DNA of 64,000 bases from Paraburkholderia aromaticivorans (GTDB lineage Bacteria > Pseudomonadota > Gammaproteobacteria > Burkholderiales > Burkholderiaceae): NCBI RefSeq assembly GCF_012689525.1, contig NZ_CP051514.1, positions 1,302,001 through 1,366,000 on the forward strand, written 5' to 3'. Of this stretch, positions 26,193 through 35,401 are shown piece by piece. A program made the translations under genes and the position numbers. The stretch's first letter is position 1. Each line of letters opens with the position of its first letter. The notes under the pieces are model-generated. The model searched no databases, was not told the origin of the DNA, and saw only the letters and a list, made by a program, of their open reading frames with translations.

Positions 26193-26783
26193 TTGCTTTC
26201 CTTCCGTTTGGATGGTTCTGCAAACTCTCTGGTGAGGAGAGACCACGAGGAAGTCTGCCCGCTGTCGCGTCGGGTGATGTTGCAACCCGTATCCCGTCCA
26301 TTACAGCCGGGCATTCGCTTTTTCCCCGATCCTGTGCCCGCACCGCCATGGGCAGACCTCGCAGCCTGCTGTCCCGAAGGGAGCGATACGGGGTTTCCAC
26401 GTTCCGCTTATGGAAGTACGTCGGGTTAGGTGCCTGCTCTGGGCCGGGAGGTATGCGGGTCACGAACGCGTAATCGAAAGACGCTGTTCCCACCTCCAGT
26501 ACCGTTTGGTTCGAGCGCAATAGCCATTTCCGCTCGTTCAACGTAACGACCCTACTGCAGATTCAAATGTTTTCACCATACCGACTATCTGGCACTCATC
26601 CGGCGTATGGCTGCCAGAAGGGTACGCCTCTCGCGATTGATACCCCGCGCCTTGCGGCGCTTCGTTACGTTGTCAGAGCCGCTCTTGATTCAGGCCCCTA
26701 GATTCACCGGGTGACACCGGTGGTTCTCTCCTTCGATACGGCGAGAAGGGAGAACAACTTCTGTAAGCGACCTCGTGTCGCAC
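26193..26783 (-). ncRNA. Group II intron 5' RNA (domains I-III and part of IV)
   Basis: 591 bases between the 5' splice site (GTGCGAC at 26783) and the start of the intron protein. No coding frame fits. This is the usual length and position of the structured 5' half of a bacterial group II intron. CAACGT in the 5' exon could pair with ACGTTG inside the intron as an IBS2/EBS2 contact; IBS1/EBS1 was not resolved. Confidence 0.75.
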
Positions 26784-27326
26784 TTCGACCACGTTGTTCA
26801 AATACTTGACTTGGCGAATCTTGATGGGCGTCTCGCGCTCGGCATTCACCGTATGAAGCGCGGCCAGATTGGAACCGCTCTTGTCGATGGTCACCGTCTC
26901 GGGCGAGCCGTTCTGACCGATTGCCTTCTCAAAAAACCGCCAGGCAGCAGCCTTGTCGCGCTTGGCTCTGAATAGAAAGTCGATGGTGTTGCCAGCCTTG
27001 TCCACGGCGCGATAGAGATATTTCCACGAGCCCTTGACCTTGATATAGGTTTCATCCATGCGCCAACTCCTGCCCACCGGGCGCTTGTGCTTGCGAAACA
27101 TCTTCTCGAACAACGGCACCAACTTGATGACCCAACGATGCACTGTTGAATGATCCACGCCAATGCCGCGCTCAGCCATCATCTCCGCAAGATTCCGAAG
27201 ACTTAGCGAATAGGCCACATACCACCGCACGCACAACGACATCACGTCCAGCGGATAGTGCAACCGCTGCAGCACCTTGGCAACGCCAGCAGCAAGGGCC
27301 GTTCGTGGTGTTGCAGTCTTCTTCAT
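26784..27326 (-). pseudogene. IS6 transposase, N-terminal exon before the group II intron
   Basis: 181 codons from ATG 27326 (MKKTATPRTALAAGV). The DDE residues are SWRMDETYIKV (first Asp), VTIDKSGSN (second Asp) and the Glu of LNNVVE, the very last codon before the intron. The helix-turn-helix (VDHSTVHRWVIKL) is intact. The intron insertion therefore falls directly after the catalytic Glu codon. Confidence 0.88.
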
Positions 27327-27390
27327 CGTGGGCCCAAGCAAAGTTTTGGCAACCCGAACTTTACTGCAGCATCGCTAATGCGACAAAACC

Positions 27391-27791
27391 GTTCAATTGA
27401 AGTTGATGGTCGATATCCCTTGTCTGCCCCTGACCGTCGGCCGCGCTGCTGACATTGACTCTCCCGCCCAAGGTGGTCCGTTGACCATTTGTTCTATCAG
27501 TCACCGGTACACCTGTCACAGGGCTATTTCGAACTTTTTGTCTCCGCGTCGGGCTGAGGCTAGAAAAGGGCCCCTCGAGCGTGACCCCTGCTTCTTGTAA
27601 AGAAGAGCGGCTGAGCGACCACACGCGGTCGAATCCCAGTCCGCATCTGGATATCGCTTTCCTCATCGTGAGCATGTCCTGCGTATTCGAGATGCCGTAG
27701 ACTTGTCGGCATGCGCGCATCAAATGCGCTGATGAGAGTGGCAAAGCGCGCAAACGCGATGCGTGAGCATCGTTACAACTGGAGGACGGCA
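27391..27791. other. Flank of the IS6 element, nothing recognised
   Basis: About 400 bases with scattered short frames on both strands. None has a domain or ribosome site. It does not contain the missing half of the IS200 transposase. Confidence 0.5.
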
Positions 27792-28316
27792 ATGCCATTT
27801 ATATACATGTGTGCATATCCGCGCAGCCAAGGCCGAACACAGGTCATCGTCGGCCTTTCAGTTCTGCTCAGTCTCATGTCAGCGCCGTCATTCGCGGACG
27901 ACGCGCAGAACTGTTCTGCAGCTGGCGGGAAAATGCTCGTCGGCCAGGTTGTTTCCGCTCCGAGCTTCAAGGACGGCATGTTCCGGAAGGGTGTAGAGCT
28001 ATCGCACACGCAGTTGTCGCTGAAGGGTGAAGACGGGAACACGTACGACGTCGCGATTGATAACGTCTTCGCTTCCGGCTACCAGCGCAACACGAAAGGT
28101 GTACCCGCACCACTGAACGCAATCGCGGTCGGCGACAAACTCGAACTCTGCGGCATACCGTTCAGCGGCGGCATTCATTGGGTTCACAATAACTGCGGGG
28201 ACGCGCCGACTGCATCGGATCCAAATGGATGGCTCAAGATCATACAACCGGGCGGGACTGTCGGACCGAACCTCGAAGCTAGCCAGAAGTACTGCTATCT
28301 CTGGCCACGCAAGTGA
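27792..28316 (+). CDS. Secreted protein of unknown function
   Basis: 174 residues. ATG 27792 has GGAGG six bases upstream. A signal peptide (IVGLSVLLSLMSAPSFA, cleavage near residue 37) is followed by a mature domain with four cysteines (QNCSAAGG, LELCGIPF, NNCGDAP, KYCYLW), probably two disulfides. The mature part is rich in strands (TQLSLKGEDGNTYDVAIDNV). Similar secreted proteins occur in Burkholderia, but I know no function. Confidence 0.75.
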   Translation: MPFIYMCAYPRSQGRTQVIVGLSVLLSLMSAPSFADDAQNCSAAGGKMLVGQVVSAPSFKDGMFRKGVELSHTQLSLKGEDGNTYDVAIDNVFASGYQRNTKGVPAPLNAIAVGDKLELCGIPFSGGIHWVHNNCGDAPTASDPNGWLKIIQPGGTVGPNLEASQKYCYLWPRK

Positions 28317-28595
28317 GGTGCTCTTTGGCGTTACGGTCCCTCGGTCCAAGTTGCGTGCTGCAGATCCATCCATGGGGCTGCTGAAGACATTATTTCGAGC
28401 GGGCATCGGTGATTGCAACCATTCCGCTATCGGCGTTCTTCGGGCTGTGATGGATTGCTTACCAGGCGGTCTCACACTTGCGGTCGCGGATTTCCGGTCT
28501 CAGGGAAAAGAGACGAATTGACCTGAGTTTTCAGCAGCAACAATCTGACGTGGCACGAGCGCGGGTCCTCGGTGCCGTACCCCAGGCCACGGTTA
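28317..28595. other. Gap before the IS5-family element
   Basis: No gene recognised. A TA dinucleotide at 28594-28595 is repeated after the insertion sequence at 29459-29460. Confidence 0.5.
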
Positions 28596-29458
28596 GAGCG
28601 TGTTAGGAACTCTGAAGTACTGGCACCGCGTGAACGAGCATGAGCATTGCGAAGACCACGAAATGAAGCCCGGCAAGGGTTTCGGGTAGCCGCTCATAAT
28701 CACGTGCGAGACGACGGAAACAGTTGAGCCAGCCGAAGCTGCGCTCGACCACCCACCGCCGGGGTAGCAGTACAAAGCCCTTTTTCGCTTCCTCCAGCTT
28801 GATCACCTGCAGTTCAATGCCTTCGTCGAGTGCGGCCTGCGCTGGGTCCTTGCCCGTGTATCCCTGATCCGCAAATGCTATCTTGACGGTGTGTCCCGTT
28901 ACCTGCTGAACCTGACGTGCAAGCTCTGCTACTTGCGCGCGCTCCTGTTCATTGGCCGGTGTTACGTGCACCGCCAGCAACTGCCCCAGGGTGTCCACCG
29001 CAATGTGGACTTTGCTACCGCGTTTGCGCTTATAACCGTCATAGCCCGCGCGTGGACCACTCTCGCAGGTTGACTGTAGCGTGCGACCGTCCAGAATCAC
29101 GGCGCCGGGTTGTCCTTGCCGACCCTGCGCCACGCGTATCACCGAGCGCAAGTCGCAGACCATGTGCTCAAAGCAGCCTGCCTGTAACCAGCGTTGAGTT
29201 TGCTGATACACCAGCTCCCAAGGTGGGAAATCATGGGGCAGCATCCTCCAGGGCGCGCCGGCCTGAGCCATCCAGCGCAACGCATCGAACATGTCGCGCA
29301 GTTCGTATTTGCGCTGCGGCGCCGTGACGTCCATCAGCGTCAAATAGGGAGCCGCGAAGCTCCATTCTTCGCCGGATACATCGGTCGGATACCCTTTGCG
29401 GTCTGCTCTTCTCATCCCGCCAGGATACCAGGTCTCACACAAAGTGCCTAACACGCTC
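28596..29458 (-). mobile_element. IS5-family insertion sequence, 863 bp
   Basis: The inverted ends are GAGCGTGTTAGGAACT (28596-28611) and the complement of GAGCGTGTTAGGCACT (29443-29458), with a TA duplication outside. The single transposase gene is complete. The ends and the TA target resemble the IS427/IS402 side of the IS5 family. Confidence 0.9.
28603..29415 (-). CDS. IS5-family transposase, apparently intact
   Basis: 270 residues from ATG 29415 (MRRADRKGYPTDVSGEEW). An N-terminal DUF4096-like domain (LRWMAQAGAPWRMLPHDFPP) precedes the DDE domain: Asp in VILDGRTLQS, Asp in IAFADQGYTG and Glu in VVERSFGWLNCFRRL. The frame is open to 29454, but upstream codons lie in the terminal repeat. 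All motifs are present, so the element may be active. Confidence 0.92.
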   Translation of the reverse strand: MRRADRKGYPTDVSGEEWSFAAPYLTLMDVTAPQRKYELRDMFDALRWMAQAGAPWRMLPHDFPPWELVYQQTQRWLQAGCFEHMVCDLRSVIRVAQGRQGQPGAVILDGRTLQSTCESGPRAGYDGYKRKRGSKVHIAVDTLGQLLAVHVTPANEQERAQVAELARQVQQVTGHTVKIAFADQGYTGKDPAQAALDEGIELQVIKLEEAKKGFVLLPRRWVVERSFGWLNCFRRLARDYERLPETLAGLHFVVFAMLMLVHAVPVLQSS

Positions 29459-29483
29459 TAATGCAGCGTTCATCGCGTGCCCC

Positions 29484-30056
29484 TCAGCCGGAAATCACCG
29501 GAATCGGTTCGGGACTGTCACCGGGAAGCAGCAGTTCGCACACCTGGCTGAATCGATAGGCGTCGCTGGTCGCGTTCAGATCGAACACCCATACCACGTC
29601 GAACCGGTCAACGGGCCACGTTTGCGGTGCGCTTGTATTGCCGAGTATGGCGTTGGCGATCAGCGGAATATGCTTGTGCTCCCAACCTATCAGCACCACG
29701 CCGCTGCATGACATTGCGGCCGCCGCGAGTTGTGGCTCCTGACCGACCGAATAGGTCGTGTCGACCTGAAGCTTCAACTTCTGCGCGACGACGCTCACTG
29801 TCTCTTCTGGCCGTTTGCTCGACTTGCCCGCATCGTCCGATGCTGCAAAGACGGTTTGTGGCTGTGCTAGCTCCGGGCTTTGCAGTGCGCCGCGGCTCGG
29901 CGCGAACAGCACGGCAAGCGCGCCGGCGCGGGTCCAGCCCGCAACGAGCAACGAATTGACGTCCTGCTCACCGTCGACCGTGACGCCGTATGGCGGTATC
30001 GCACCTTGAGGCTTTTCGCCGTGGCGAACCACCATGATTTTTTGCGCACTTGCCAT
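29484..30056 (-). CDS. Histidine phosphatase-superfamily protein
   Basis: 190 residues from ATG 30056, which has AGGAGG upstream on the minus strand. The catalytic RHG motif is at the start (MVVRHGEKPQG). The second catalytic His is probably in IGWEHKHIP, and the Glu in SKRPEETVSV. The size and motif placement fit a small branch-2-like or atypical phosphoglycerate-mutase-fold phosphatase. It is the last gene of an operon with two secreted-type peptidases, 29 bases after the sedolisin gene. Substrate unknown. Confidence 0.75.
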   Translation of the reverse strand: MASAQKIMVVRHGEKPQGAIPPYGVTVDGEQDVNSLLVAGWTRAGALAVLFAPSRGALQSPELAQPQTVFAASDDAGKSSKRPEETVSVVAQKLKLQVDTTYSVGQEPQLAAAAMSCSGVVLIGWEHKHIPLIANAILGNTSAPQTWPVDRFDVVWVFDLNATSDAYRFSQVCELLLPGDSPEPIPVISG

Positions 30057-30085
30057 GTTTTCCTCCTGACGGTTGATGATGACAG

Positions 30086-31771
30086 TCATGAAGTCGCCAC
30101 AGGCGATGCAGAGGACACGGACGCTACAGGCGATGGTGCACCTGTCGACGGCGACAGGGTTGCCATGATCGCATCGAGCAGGGCCTGCCCATCAGGCGTG
30201 CCCCAACCCGATACCGCATCGTATCTGGGGCCGGCGCTATAACCGCCTACAGCCGCCGTATTGTTGTTGCCCGAGGTCACGTCGGTACAGCCAACCGCAC
30301 CGACCGTTTGTCCCGCCGCAGAACCCGACGCCTGATACAGCATGGGCGTCAGATAACCGACGCGCTGCCCGCTGCCGAGCTGGCCGTTCATCAATGCGAT
30401 CAACGCCGCCCACAGCGGGCTCGCCGCGCTGGTTCCGCCATTGGGCTCGGCGTGGTTATCCACGACGAGCAGATAAGGCGAGGCAACCCAGTCCGCGTTG
30501 GCAGCGACGTCGGGTATGCACCGGCCAGTGATCGCGCCCGGATTGACTGACTGGATCGTGATAGTGCTTTGCCAGTCAGGGCGCTGAAATACGTCGCTGA
30601 CCGCGCCACCCGTGCTTCCACCGGAGTCGGCCCGCAAGCCGTCTCCCTCCATCCATACGACGTCCGCCTTCGTGCCCTCAATATCGACGATCGTCGTTCC
30701 GCCCACAGAGAGGACGTAGGGACTCGAGGACGGAAAATCGGCGTGCGCGTGGCCATCGGCGAGTCCATCGCTCGAACCATCGTCGCCCGCGGCGACGCAT
30801 ACCGTAATGCCGAGGTATGCCGCCTCTTTCAGCGTTTCGTTGATCTGCGACATCGCCTGATCGGACCAGATATCAGTGCCCTCGGGCGCGCCCCAACTGA
30901 TCGACAGCACGCCGGGATTGTTGGTCTTGTCCTGCATCGCGGCGTCCAGCGCGCCAATCATCCCCTGCTCTGTCCACGCGGCGAAATAGACCACGATGCT
31001 GGCGCGCGGACACAAACCCGCCACGACTTCGATGTCGAGCATTACTTCGCCTTCGGCGCCGTCCTTGCTCTCGGTCGATGTCCCGTCCGTGCTGATTGCC
31101 GTGACCTGCGGTGCAGTCACTTCGGCCTTGGCGCAGAATTTGGTCAGATCGTTCGGGAAATACCCACCGCCAAATTCGAGTATGCCGACCGTCTGGCCCG
31201 AGCCGTCGCCAGATGGAAAGTGATAGTGCGCGCCAAACTGCTGAGGCAGATACCACTTCGGCGTCGACGACGAAAGCGCCTGCCGCTCGCCCGTGTCGCG
31301 AACCGGCTGACGACGACGCCTCAGGGTGCGTCGATTGTCGAGTCCGAACACGCCCTGCACCACATCCTTCAGTTCGTCGGGGACGAACAGATAGCCGACG
31401 CGCCCGCGATAATTCCCGCTCGCGTGCGAGTAATTAAAAAGCTTGACGTTGAATGCGGACTCCATCGCGCTGACCGGTCCCGACAATCGGACCGCGCGCG
31501 CGCCAGCGCTTGAACTGACCGTCTTGATGCCGAAGCCCGACATGACCCGCGTCACCTTGTCGATGTCGTCCTGGGACGCACCGTAGCGAGCCGCGAGTTC
31601 GTCCCGGGTCAGCGGGTTCGTTGGGCGCGCTTCCAGTTCCGGCAGCGCCTGCTTGCGTCGGAGCTTCAGTGTCACTTCGATGACACCGTGCAGATTGGCC
31701 TGCCCCAGTACTTTTGCACCCGGCATGGCGCGTCTCAGGCTGCCGGGCAGCTTACGATGCGATACGTTCAT
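30086..31771 (-). CDS. S53-family peptidase (sedolisin/kumamolisin) with pro-domain
   Basis: 561 residues. An N-terminal pro-kumamolisin activation domain occupies about residues 25-150 (LTRDELAARYGASQDDIDKV). The sedolisin domain has Glu and Asp of the triad in EGEVMLDIEV, an oxyanion Asp in VCVAAGDDGSSDG, the nucleophile Ser in GGTSAASPLW, and the C-terminal Ca site (DVTSGNNN ... DAVSGWGTPDG). These are acid-active endopeptidases. No Sec signal is visible, so export, if any, uses another route. GAGG precedes the ATG. It lies between an S10 peptidase and a phosphatase in one operon. Confidence 0.93.
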   Translation of the reverse strand: MNVSHRKLPGSLRRAMPGAKVLGQANLHGVIEVTLKLRRKQALPELEARPTNPLTRDELAARYGASQDDIDKVTRVMSGFGIKTVSSSAGARAVRLSGPVSAMESAFNVKLFNYSHASGNYRGRVGYLFVPDELKDVVQGVFGLDNRRTLRRRRQPVRDTGERQALSSSTPKWYLPQQFGAHYHFPSGDGSGQTVGILEFGGGYFPNDLTKFCAKAEVTAPQVTAISTDGTSTESKDGAEGEVMLDIEVVAGLCPRASIVVYFAAWTEQGMIGALDAAMQDKTNNPGVLSISWGAPEGTDIWSDQAMSQINETLKEAAYLGITVCVAAGDDGSSDGLADGHAHADFPSSSPYVLSVGGTTIVDIEGTKADVVWMEGDGLRADSGGSTGGAVSDVFQRPDWQSTITIQSVNPGAITGRCIPDVAANADWVASPYLLVVDNHAEPNGGTSAASPLWAALIALMNGQLGSGQRVGYLTPMLYQASGSAAGQTVGAVGCTDVTSGNNNTAAVGGYSAGPRYDAVSGWGTPDGQALLDAIMATLSPSTGAPSPVASVSSASPVATS

Positions 31772-31814
31772 GATTGCCTCACCCTGCGATGCTGCTGACT
31801 GTTCTGTGAAAGGT

Positions 31815-33425
31815 TCAGTACGGCGTGCGGCTCGAACGTTTGCGATATTTTGCTGCGCCCGTTATGGCCTTCTGCTCAGGCTTGATTTTTGCCTTGATCG
31901 CCTCTACATGCGCCTGCGCATTCCCATAGAACGACGAGAGATCGGCCTTCATGGCCGTTCGTGATGCATTGTCGAGATAGACCATATGGCCTGAGGGATA
32001 TTTGTTGAAGGTCAGATTGCTCTGGATCTGTGCGCTATCGAGCGGCATGTTCTGGAAATTGATCAGGGTCTGGAAGAATGGCGTCACCGCATCGTAATAG
32101 CCATTCGCCGAAAACACCCTCAGGTAAGGATTGACGGCCATCGCAGCGGCCAGATCGCCGGCGGTATAGAGACTTCCGGCACCGCCCCGTTCCGCGCCCG
32201 TTGGATCGACGTGGCTGAAGTCCCAGTTTTCGAAAGCCTGGTCATTCAGGTCCATGAACGGCGAAATCGATGTGTATTGCAGTTCGTCGTTGAGGTACAC
32301 GTTCCACATCGCCGTATAGACGCCACTCACGGCCGCCATCGTGGGATCGTTACCGCCGGAGTCGGGCGCGATGAACTCGGCAATGCCCGTGTCTTCGCCC
32401 GTCACGCGTCCGTCATAAGCGCCGACGGCCAATCCTTCGTCCAGCAGCAGACTCGTCAGGAACGCCGAGCCATTTCCCATTGACGGATTGAGCTGCCAGT
32501 ACTTCAGAACCATTGGTGGAATGCCAAGCATGTCACTCATCTGCTGGAGGACGTCAGGCGCGACATTGGGGAAGTCATTCAACGCATTAACATAAGGCCC
32601 CGTCGCGAATGCCCCTACCTGCTCCATGAAGCCGGGCAGATCCGCCGGAGCGGGCGACACGGTTACCTTTTTGTGGAACAAGGCATCGGCTGCAAACGTC
32701 GGCAGGACGCCAATCGGGTTGCTCGCCTGCGAATAATCGAGAATCGACGATTGCAGGACGATTCCGTTCAGATCTACGCCGTCTTCGTGCAGCATCCATG
32801 TGAGCACGCAGGTACGCGGTGTTCCATACGATTCCCCAAACAGGTACTTCGGAGAATTCCACCGGTTGAAGACAGTCAGATAACGCTTGATGAACTGCTT
32901 GATACAGCCTGCGTCTTCATCGACGCCCCAGAAATCCTTGTTGGTGTGTGGCTCGATCGCGGTCGAGTAGCCCGTGCCAACGGGATCGATGAACACCAGG
33001 TCAGTGTGATCGAGCAGGCTGTCCGGGTTGTCTTCCAGCGTGTAAGGCGCTGGCGGCGTGAAGTCCGGCATGCTCGTTTTGATCCGCCTCGGTCCGAAAG
33101 AACCCAACAGCAGAAAAACTGACGACGAGCCTGGGCCGCCGTTATAGAAAAAGGTTACCGGTCGCGTCGATGGCGTCGCATCGTCGGCCGTGAACGACAC
33201 GTAGAACAGTTTCGCGCCTGATCGCGAGCTGTAGGTATCGGTCGTCACAAGGTGACCGGCCCGCGCCGTGTACGCAATCGACTTTCCATTGAAATTCAGT
33301 GTGTGGTGCGTGGTCGCGGCGTTTTCAGTGGCATCGCTGATCGAATCGTCCGGACCGTACCCGTAAGGGGTGGTGTCGGCAAGGGGTTCATCGGGAGGGA
33401 CTTCATTCTTCGCACCTGTGCTCAT
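31815..33425 (-). CDS. S10-family serine carboxypeptidase
   Basis: 536 residues. The oxyanion site is TFFYNGGPGSSSVFL, nucleophile Ser in LFGESYGTPR, catalytic Asp in SANGYYDAVTPF and His in YPSGHMVYLD. Bacterial S10 enzymes are uncommon and usually secreted, but the N-terminus (MSTGAKNEVPPDEPLADT) is not a signal peptide. Together with the adjacent S53 enzyme it forms an endo- plus exo-peptidase pair that favours acidic pH. It is the first gene of the operon, 43 bases before the sedolisin. Confidence 0.92.
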   Translation of the reverse strand: MSTGAKNEVPPDEPLADTTPYGYGPDDSISDATENAATTHHTLNFNGKSIAYTARAGHLVTTDTYSSRSGAKLFYVSFTADDATPSTRPVTFFYNGGPGSSSVFLLLGSFGPRRIKTSMPDFTPPAPYTLEDNPDSLLDHTDLVFIDPVGTGYSTAIEPHTNKDFWGVDEDAGCIKQFIKRYLTVFNRWNSPKYLFGESYGTPRTCVLTWMLHEDGVDLNGIVLQSSILDYSQASNPIGVLPTFAADALFHKKVTVSPAPADLPGFMEQVGAFATGPYVNALNDFPNVAPDVLQQMSDMLGIPPMVLKYWQLNPSMGNGSAFLTSLLLDEGLAVGAYDGRVTGEDTGIAEFIAPDSGGNDPTMAAVSGVYTAMWNVYLNDELQYTSISPFMDLNDQAFENWDFSHVDPTGAERGGAGSLYTAGDLAAAMAVNPYLRVFSANGYYDAVTPFFQTLINFQNMPLDSAQIQSNLTFNKYPSGHMVYLDNASRTAMKADLSSFYGNAQAHVEAIKAKIKPEQKAITGAAKYRKRSSRTPY

Positions 33426-33724
33426 CGCAGCTCTCCGTATTCACGCCCGTTTTCGGCCTGGAGCGAAAAACGGACGTCCGAACACATACCGGGTTATCGA
33501 CGAATTCGCGTCGAAACCCTCTCCTGCGTCATCAGTGACACGACGTGCATTGAGCAATGCGACGGGTTCTCCCCCTGATCGCGATGATCCGTGACTCGCC
33601 GTTGCGACGTTGCCTTTGACGTACAAGTCGGGGCGATCTGGATTCAATTTATTGAAGGTTTTTCTATTGTGGGAATGTCCCAAAGTATAGGAAAGCGCGC
33701 GTCGATTCCAAGGGGATTTTCGTC
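33426..33724. other. Promoter region of the peptidase operon
   Basis: About 300 bases with no gene. The promoter for the S10-S53-phosphatase operon should be here on the minus strand, but no clear -35/-10 pair could be picked. It ends at the IS6 terminal repeat at 33725. Confidence 0.5.
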
Positions 33725-33976
33725 GGTTCTGTTGCAATAGCGGAGGCTGGTATGCTGCGATACCTTACAAAATGATGTGAACGACAATGAAACGTTGAGT
33801 CCGACGGTAGCTAAAGTGCTGAAGCGGTTGCACTATCCGCTGGAGATAATGTTGGTGTGCGTGCGTTGGTACGTTGCCTACCCGCGGAACTTGCGCAATC
33901 TCGAGGAAATGATGGCCGAACGCGGGATCACAGTCGATCATTCGACCGTGCACCGGTGGGCCATCAAGCTTCTGCC
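33725..33976 (+). mobile_element. Truncated IS6-family element (left end and transposase start)
   Basis: Begins with the IS6-type end GGTTCTGTTGCAATAG at 33725. A transposase N-terminus follows from about 33777 (SPTVAKVLKRLHYPLEIMLV, DHSTVHRWAIKLLP). It resembles the transposase at 26784-27326. The gene is cut at 33977 by another IS6 element, and the remainder is not found on the far side. Confidence 0.82.
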
Positions 33977-34815
33977 GGCTCTGGTGCGAATGGCGATGTG
34001 AAATCAGTTAAGGTGTAGGACTGAACGAACTGATGGTCGCCGATGAGTAAGCTGAAGAGTCTTGACGAGTTGTTCGATGGGCGACACTTTGATCGCGAGA
34101 TCATCATTCTGAGTGTCCGCTGGTACCTGCGCTACAAACTCAGTCTGCGGGATCTTGTCGAGATGATGGCTGAACGCGGATTGTCGCCCGCACACACGAC
34201 GATCCTGCGCTGGGTGCCGCGCTATGCGCCAGAGTTCGTCAAGCGCTGGAATCGTTTTGGCACGTCTACGGGACAGTCGTGGCGCGTCGACGAGACCTAC
34301 CTGAAGATTCGCGGCGAGTGGGCGCCCTCTACAGGGCGGTTGACCGGGCTGGTCAGACGGTGGACTTCATGCTGCGCGCGAAGCGCGACGTGAAGGCGGC
34401 CAAAGCCTTTTTCAGCAAGGCCATCAAACATCAGGGCCGACCTGCGAAGACCATCACGCTCGATGGTTATGCAGCCTCGCACCGCGCGGTGCGCGAAATG
34501 AAAGTCGACGGCCTGCTGCCAGGTGATACCGCGATACGATCCTCGAAGTATTTGAACAATGTGATCGAACAAGATCATCGTAACGTCAAGTCCAGAACGA
34601 ACGTCATGCTCGGCTGCAAACGTTTCGGGAACGCTGCGAGCACGATTTCAGGGATAGAGTTGATGCATCGCATTCGCAAAGGACAATTTGGTCTTGCCAG
34701 CTTGCGACTCAAAGATACGGCTGCTCCCGATGTCTGGAATGCCGTCCTCTCTTCTCAATAAGATATCCTATCTATAGACATAAGATCGTCCCCACCGGCT
34801 ATTTTCACCGAAACC
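33977..34815 (+). mobile_element. IS6-family insertion sequence, copy 2, degenerate
   Basis: Left end GGCTCTGGTGCGAATGG at 33977-33993; right end (34799-34815) is the complement of GGTTTCGGTGAAAATAG, 11 of 17 positions matching. About 839 bp, same type as the element at 10260. Inserted in the older IS6 remnant, with no target duplication. Confidence 0.78.
34043..34761 (+). pseudogene. IS6 transposase, frameshifted
   Basis: The first part from ATG 34043 (MSKLKSLDELFDGRHFDREI ... [14 protein letters not shown]) loses frame near 34320. The second part continues as [20 protein letters not shown], with catalytic Asp in [11 protein letters not shown] and Glu in NNVIEQDHR. One missing base in GTGGGCGCCCTC explains it. 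All three catalytic residues are present, unlike the copy at 10328. Confidence 0.88.
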
Positions 34816-34926
34816 ACTTGGTTCGGTTCAACGGCAGCGGCGCGTCAGGCAGTGAACCGGTGGACGAAAACTGACTGGTGGACGTCGACAAATGATAGGT
34901 GCAATCGCTTGGTGACGATACGAACA

Positions 34927-35401
34927 ATGACAAACCTGCCATCTGAACAATATTTTTATTTGCGCATGAGGCATGCCGCATGTCCGGCCACTTCTTTACT
35001 GGTGAGCGCGGCGATATCGATATGGATGGCACATCGCAGCGAACTATTTTTTTTGCAGAATTTTCTAATTTATTGGCTGCCTCAGGCGTTTGCGATTGGT
35101 GTTTTCGTTTCGCAGAGGAGCCAATGGGCCGTGACGAGCGGCGCATCGACAGCTCTCGCATGTCTTCTAGCACTGTGTGCGTTGCGGTTTCAGCACGCAG
35201 ACGACTGGCTGCTCTATCTATATGCCGTCGGCGGAGCGACTATCAGCGTATTAGTCGTGGTTCGCCTCGGCCCCGCTCAATTGGCCGGCTCCATCTGGGG
35301 GGTTCATCCTCGGATTTTTGGCAGTAATCCTGGCCTCCATGGTGCTTGTGCTGATCATTTTCGGACAGGTTATGCTGGGCACCATGTATACAAGTCGTTA
35401 G
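34927..35401 (+). pseudogene. Small membrane protein, frameshifted in a G run
   Basis: From ATG 34927 the protein has hydrophobic segments TSLLVSAAISIWMA, FLIYWLPQAFAIGVFV, GASTALACLLALCAL and LYLYAVGGATISVLVVV. At TGGGGGG (about 35294-35300) the frame is lost, and the fifth segment continues in the next frame as FILGFLAVILASMVLVLIIF, ending at TAG 35399-35401. Removing one G gives about 158 residues with five helices. Family not recognised. The shift in a homopolymer may be real or a sequencing error. Confidence 0.65.

Larger units (their letters stand above)
16990..26783 (-). mobile_element. Group II intron split by two serine-recombinase elements
   Basis: On the minus strand the intron begins GTGCGAC (consensus GUGYG) at 26783 and ends CCCGAC (consensus AY) at 16990, with domains V and VI just before the end. 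The intron lies inside the IS6 transposase gene directly after NNVVE. It spans 9794 bases. Subtracting element a (5416) and element b (2017) leaves 2361 bases, a normal bacterial group II intron size. The encoded RT-maturase-HNH protein is in domain IV and is cut into three pieces. Confidence 0.9.
16757..27390 (-). mobile_element. IS6-family element carrying nested insertions (outermost layer)
   Basis: The inverted ends begin GGTTTTGTCGC: GGTTTTGTCGCGATAAG at 16757, and on the minus strand GGTTTTGTCGCATTAGC reading down from 27390. Removing the group II intron (16990-26783) leaves about 840 bp with a 240-codon transposase, the normal IS6 size. No target duplication is present (GTGGATCG against GTTCAATT). 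The same kind of end, GGTTCTGTTGCAATAG, is found at 33725, marking a related truncated copy. Confidence 0.85.

Noticed and set aside
30569..31513. 314-codon plus-strand frame
   Set aside because: Antisense to the sedolisin gene, whose catalytic motifs are complete.
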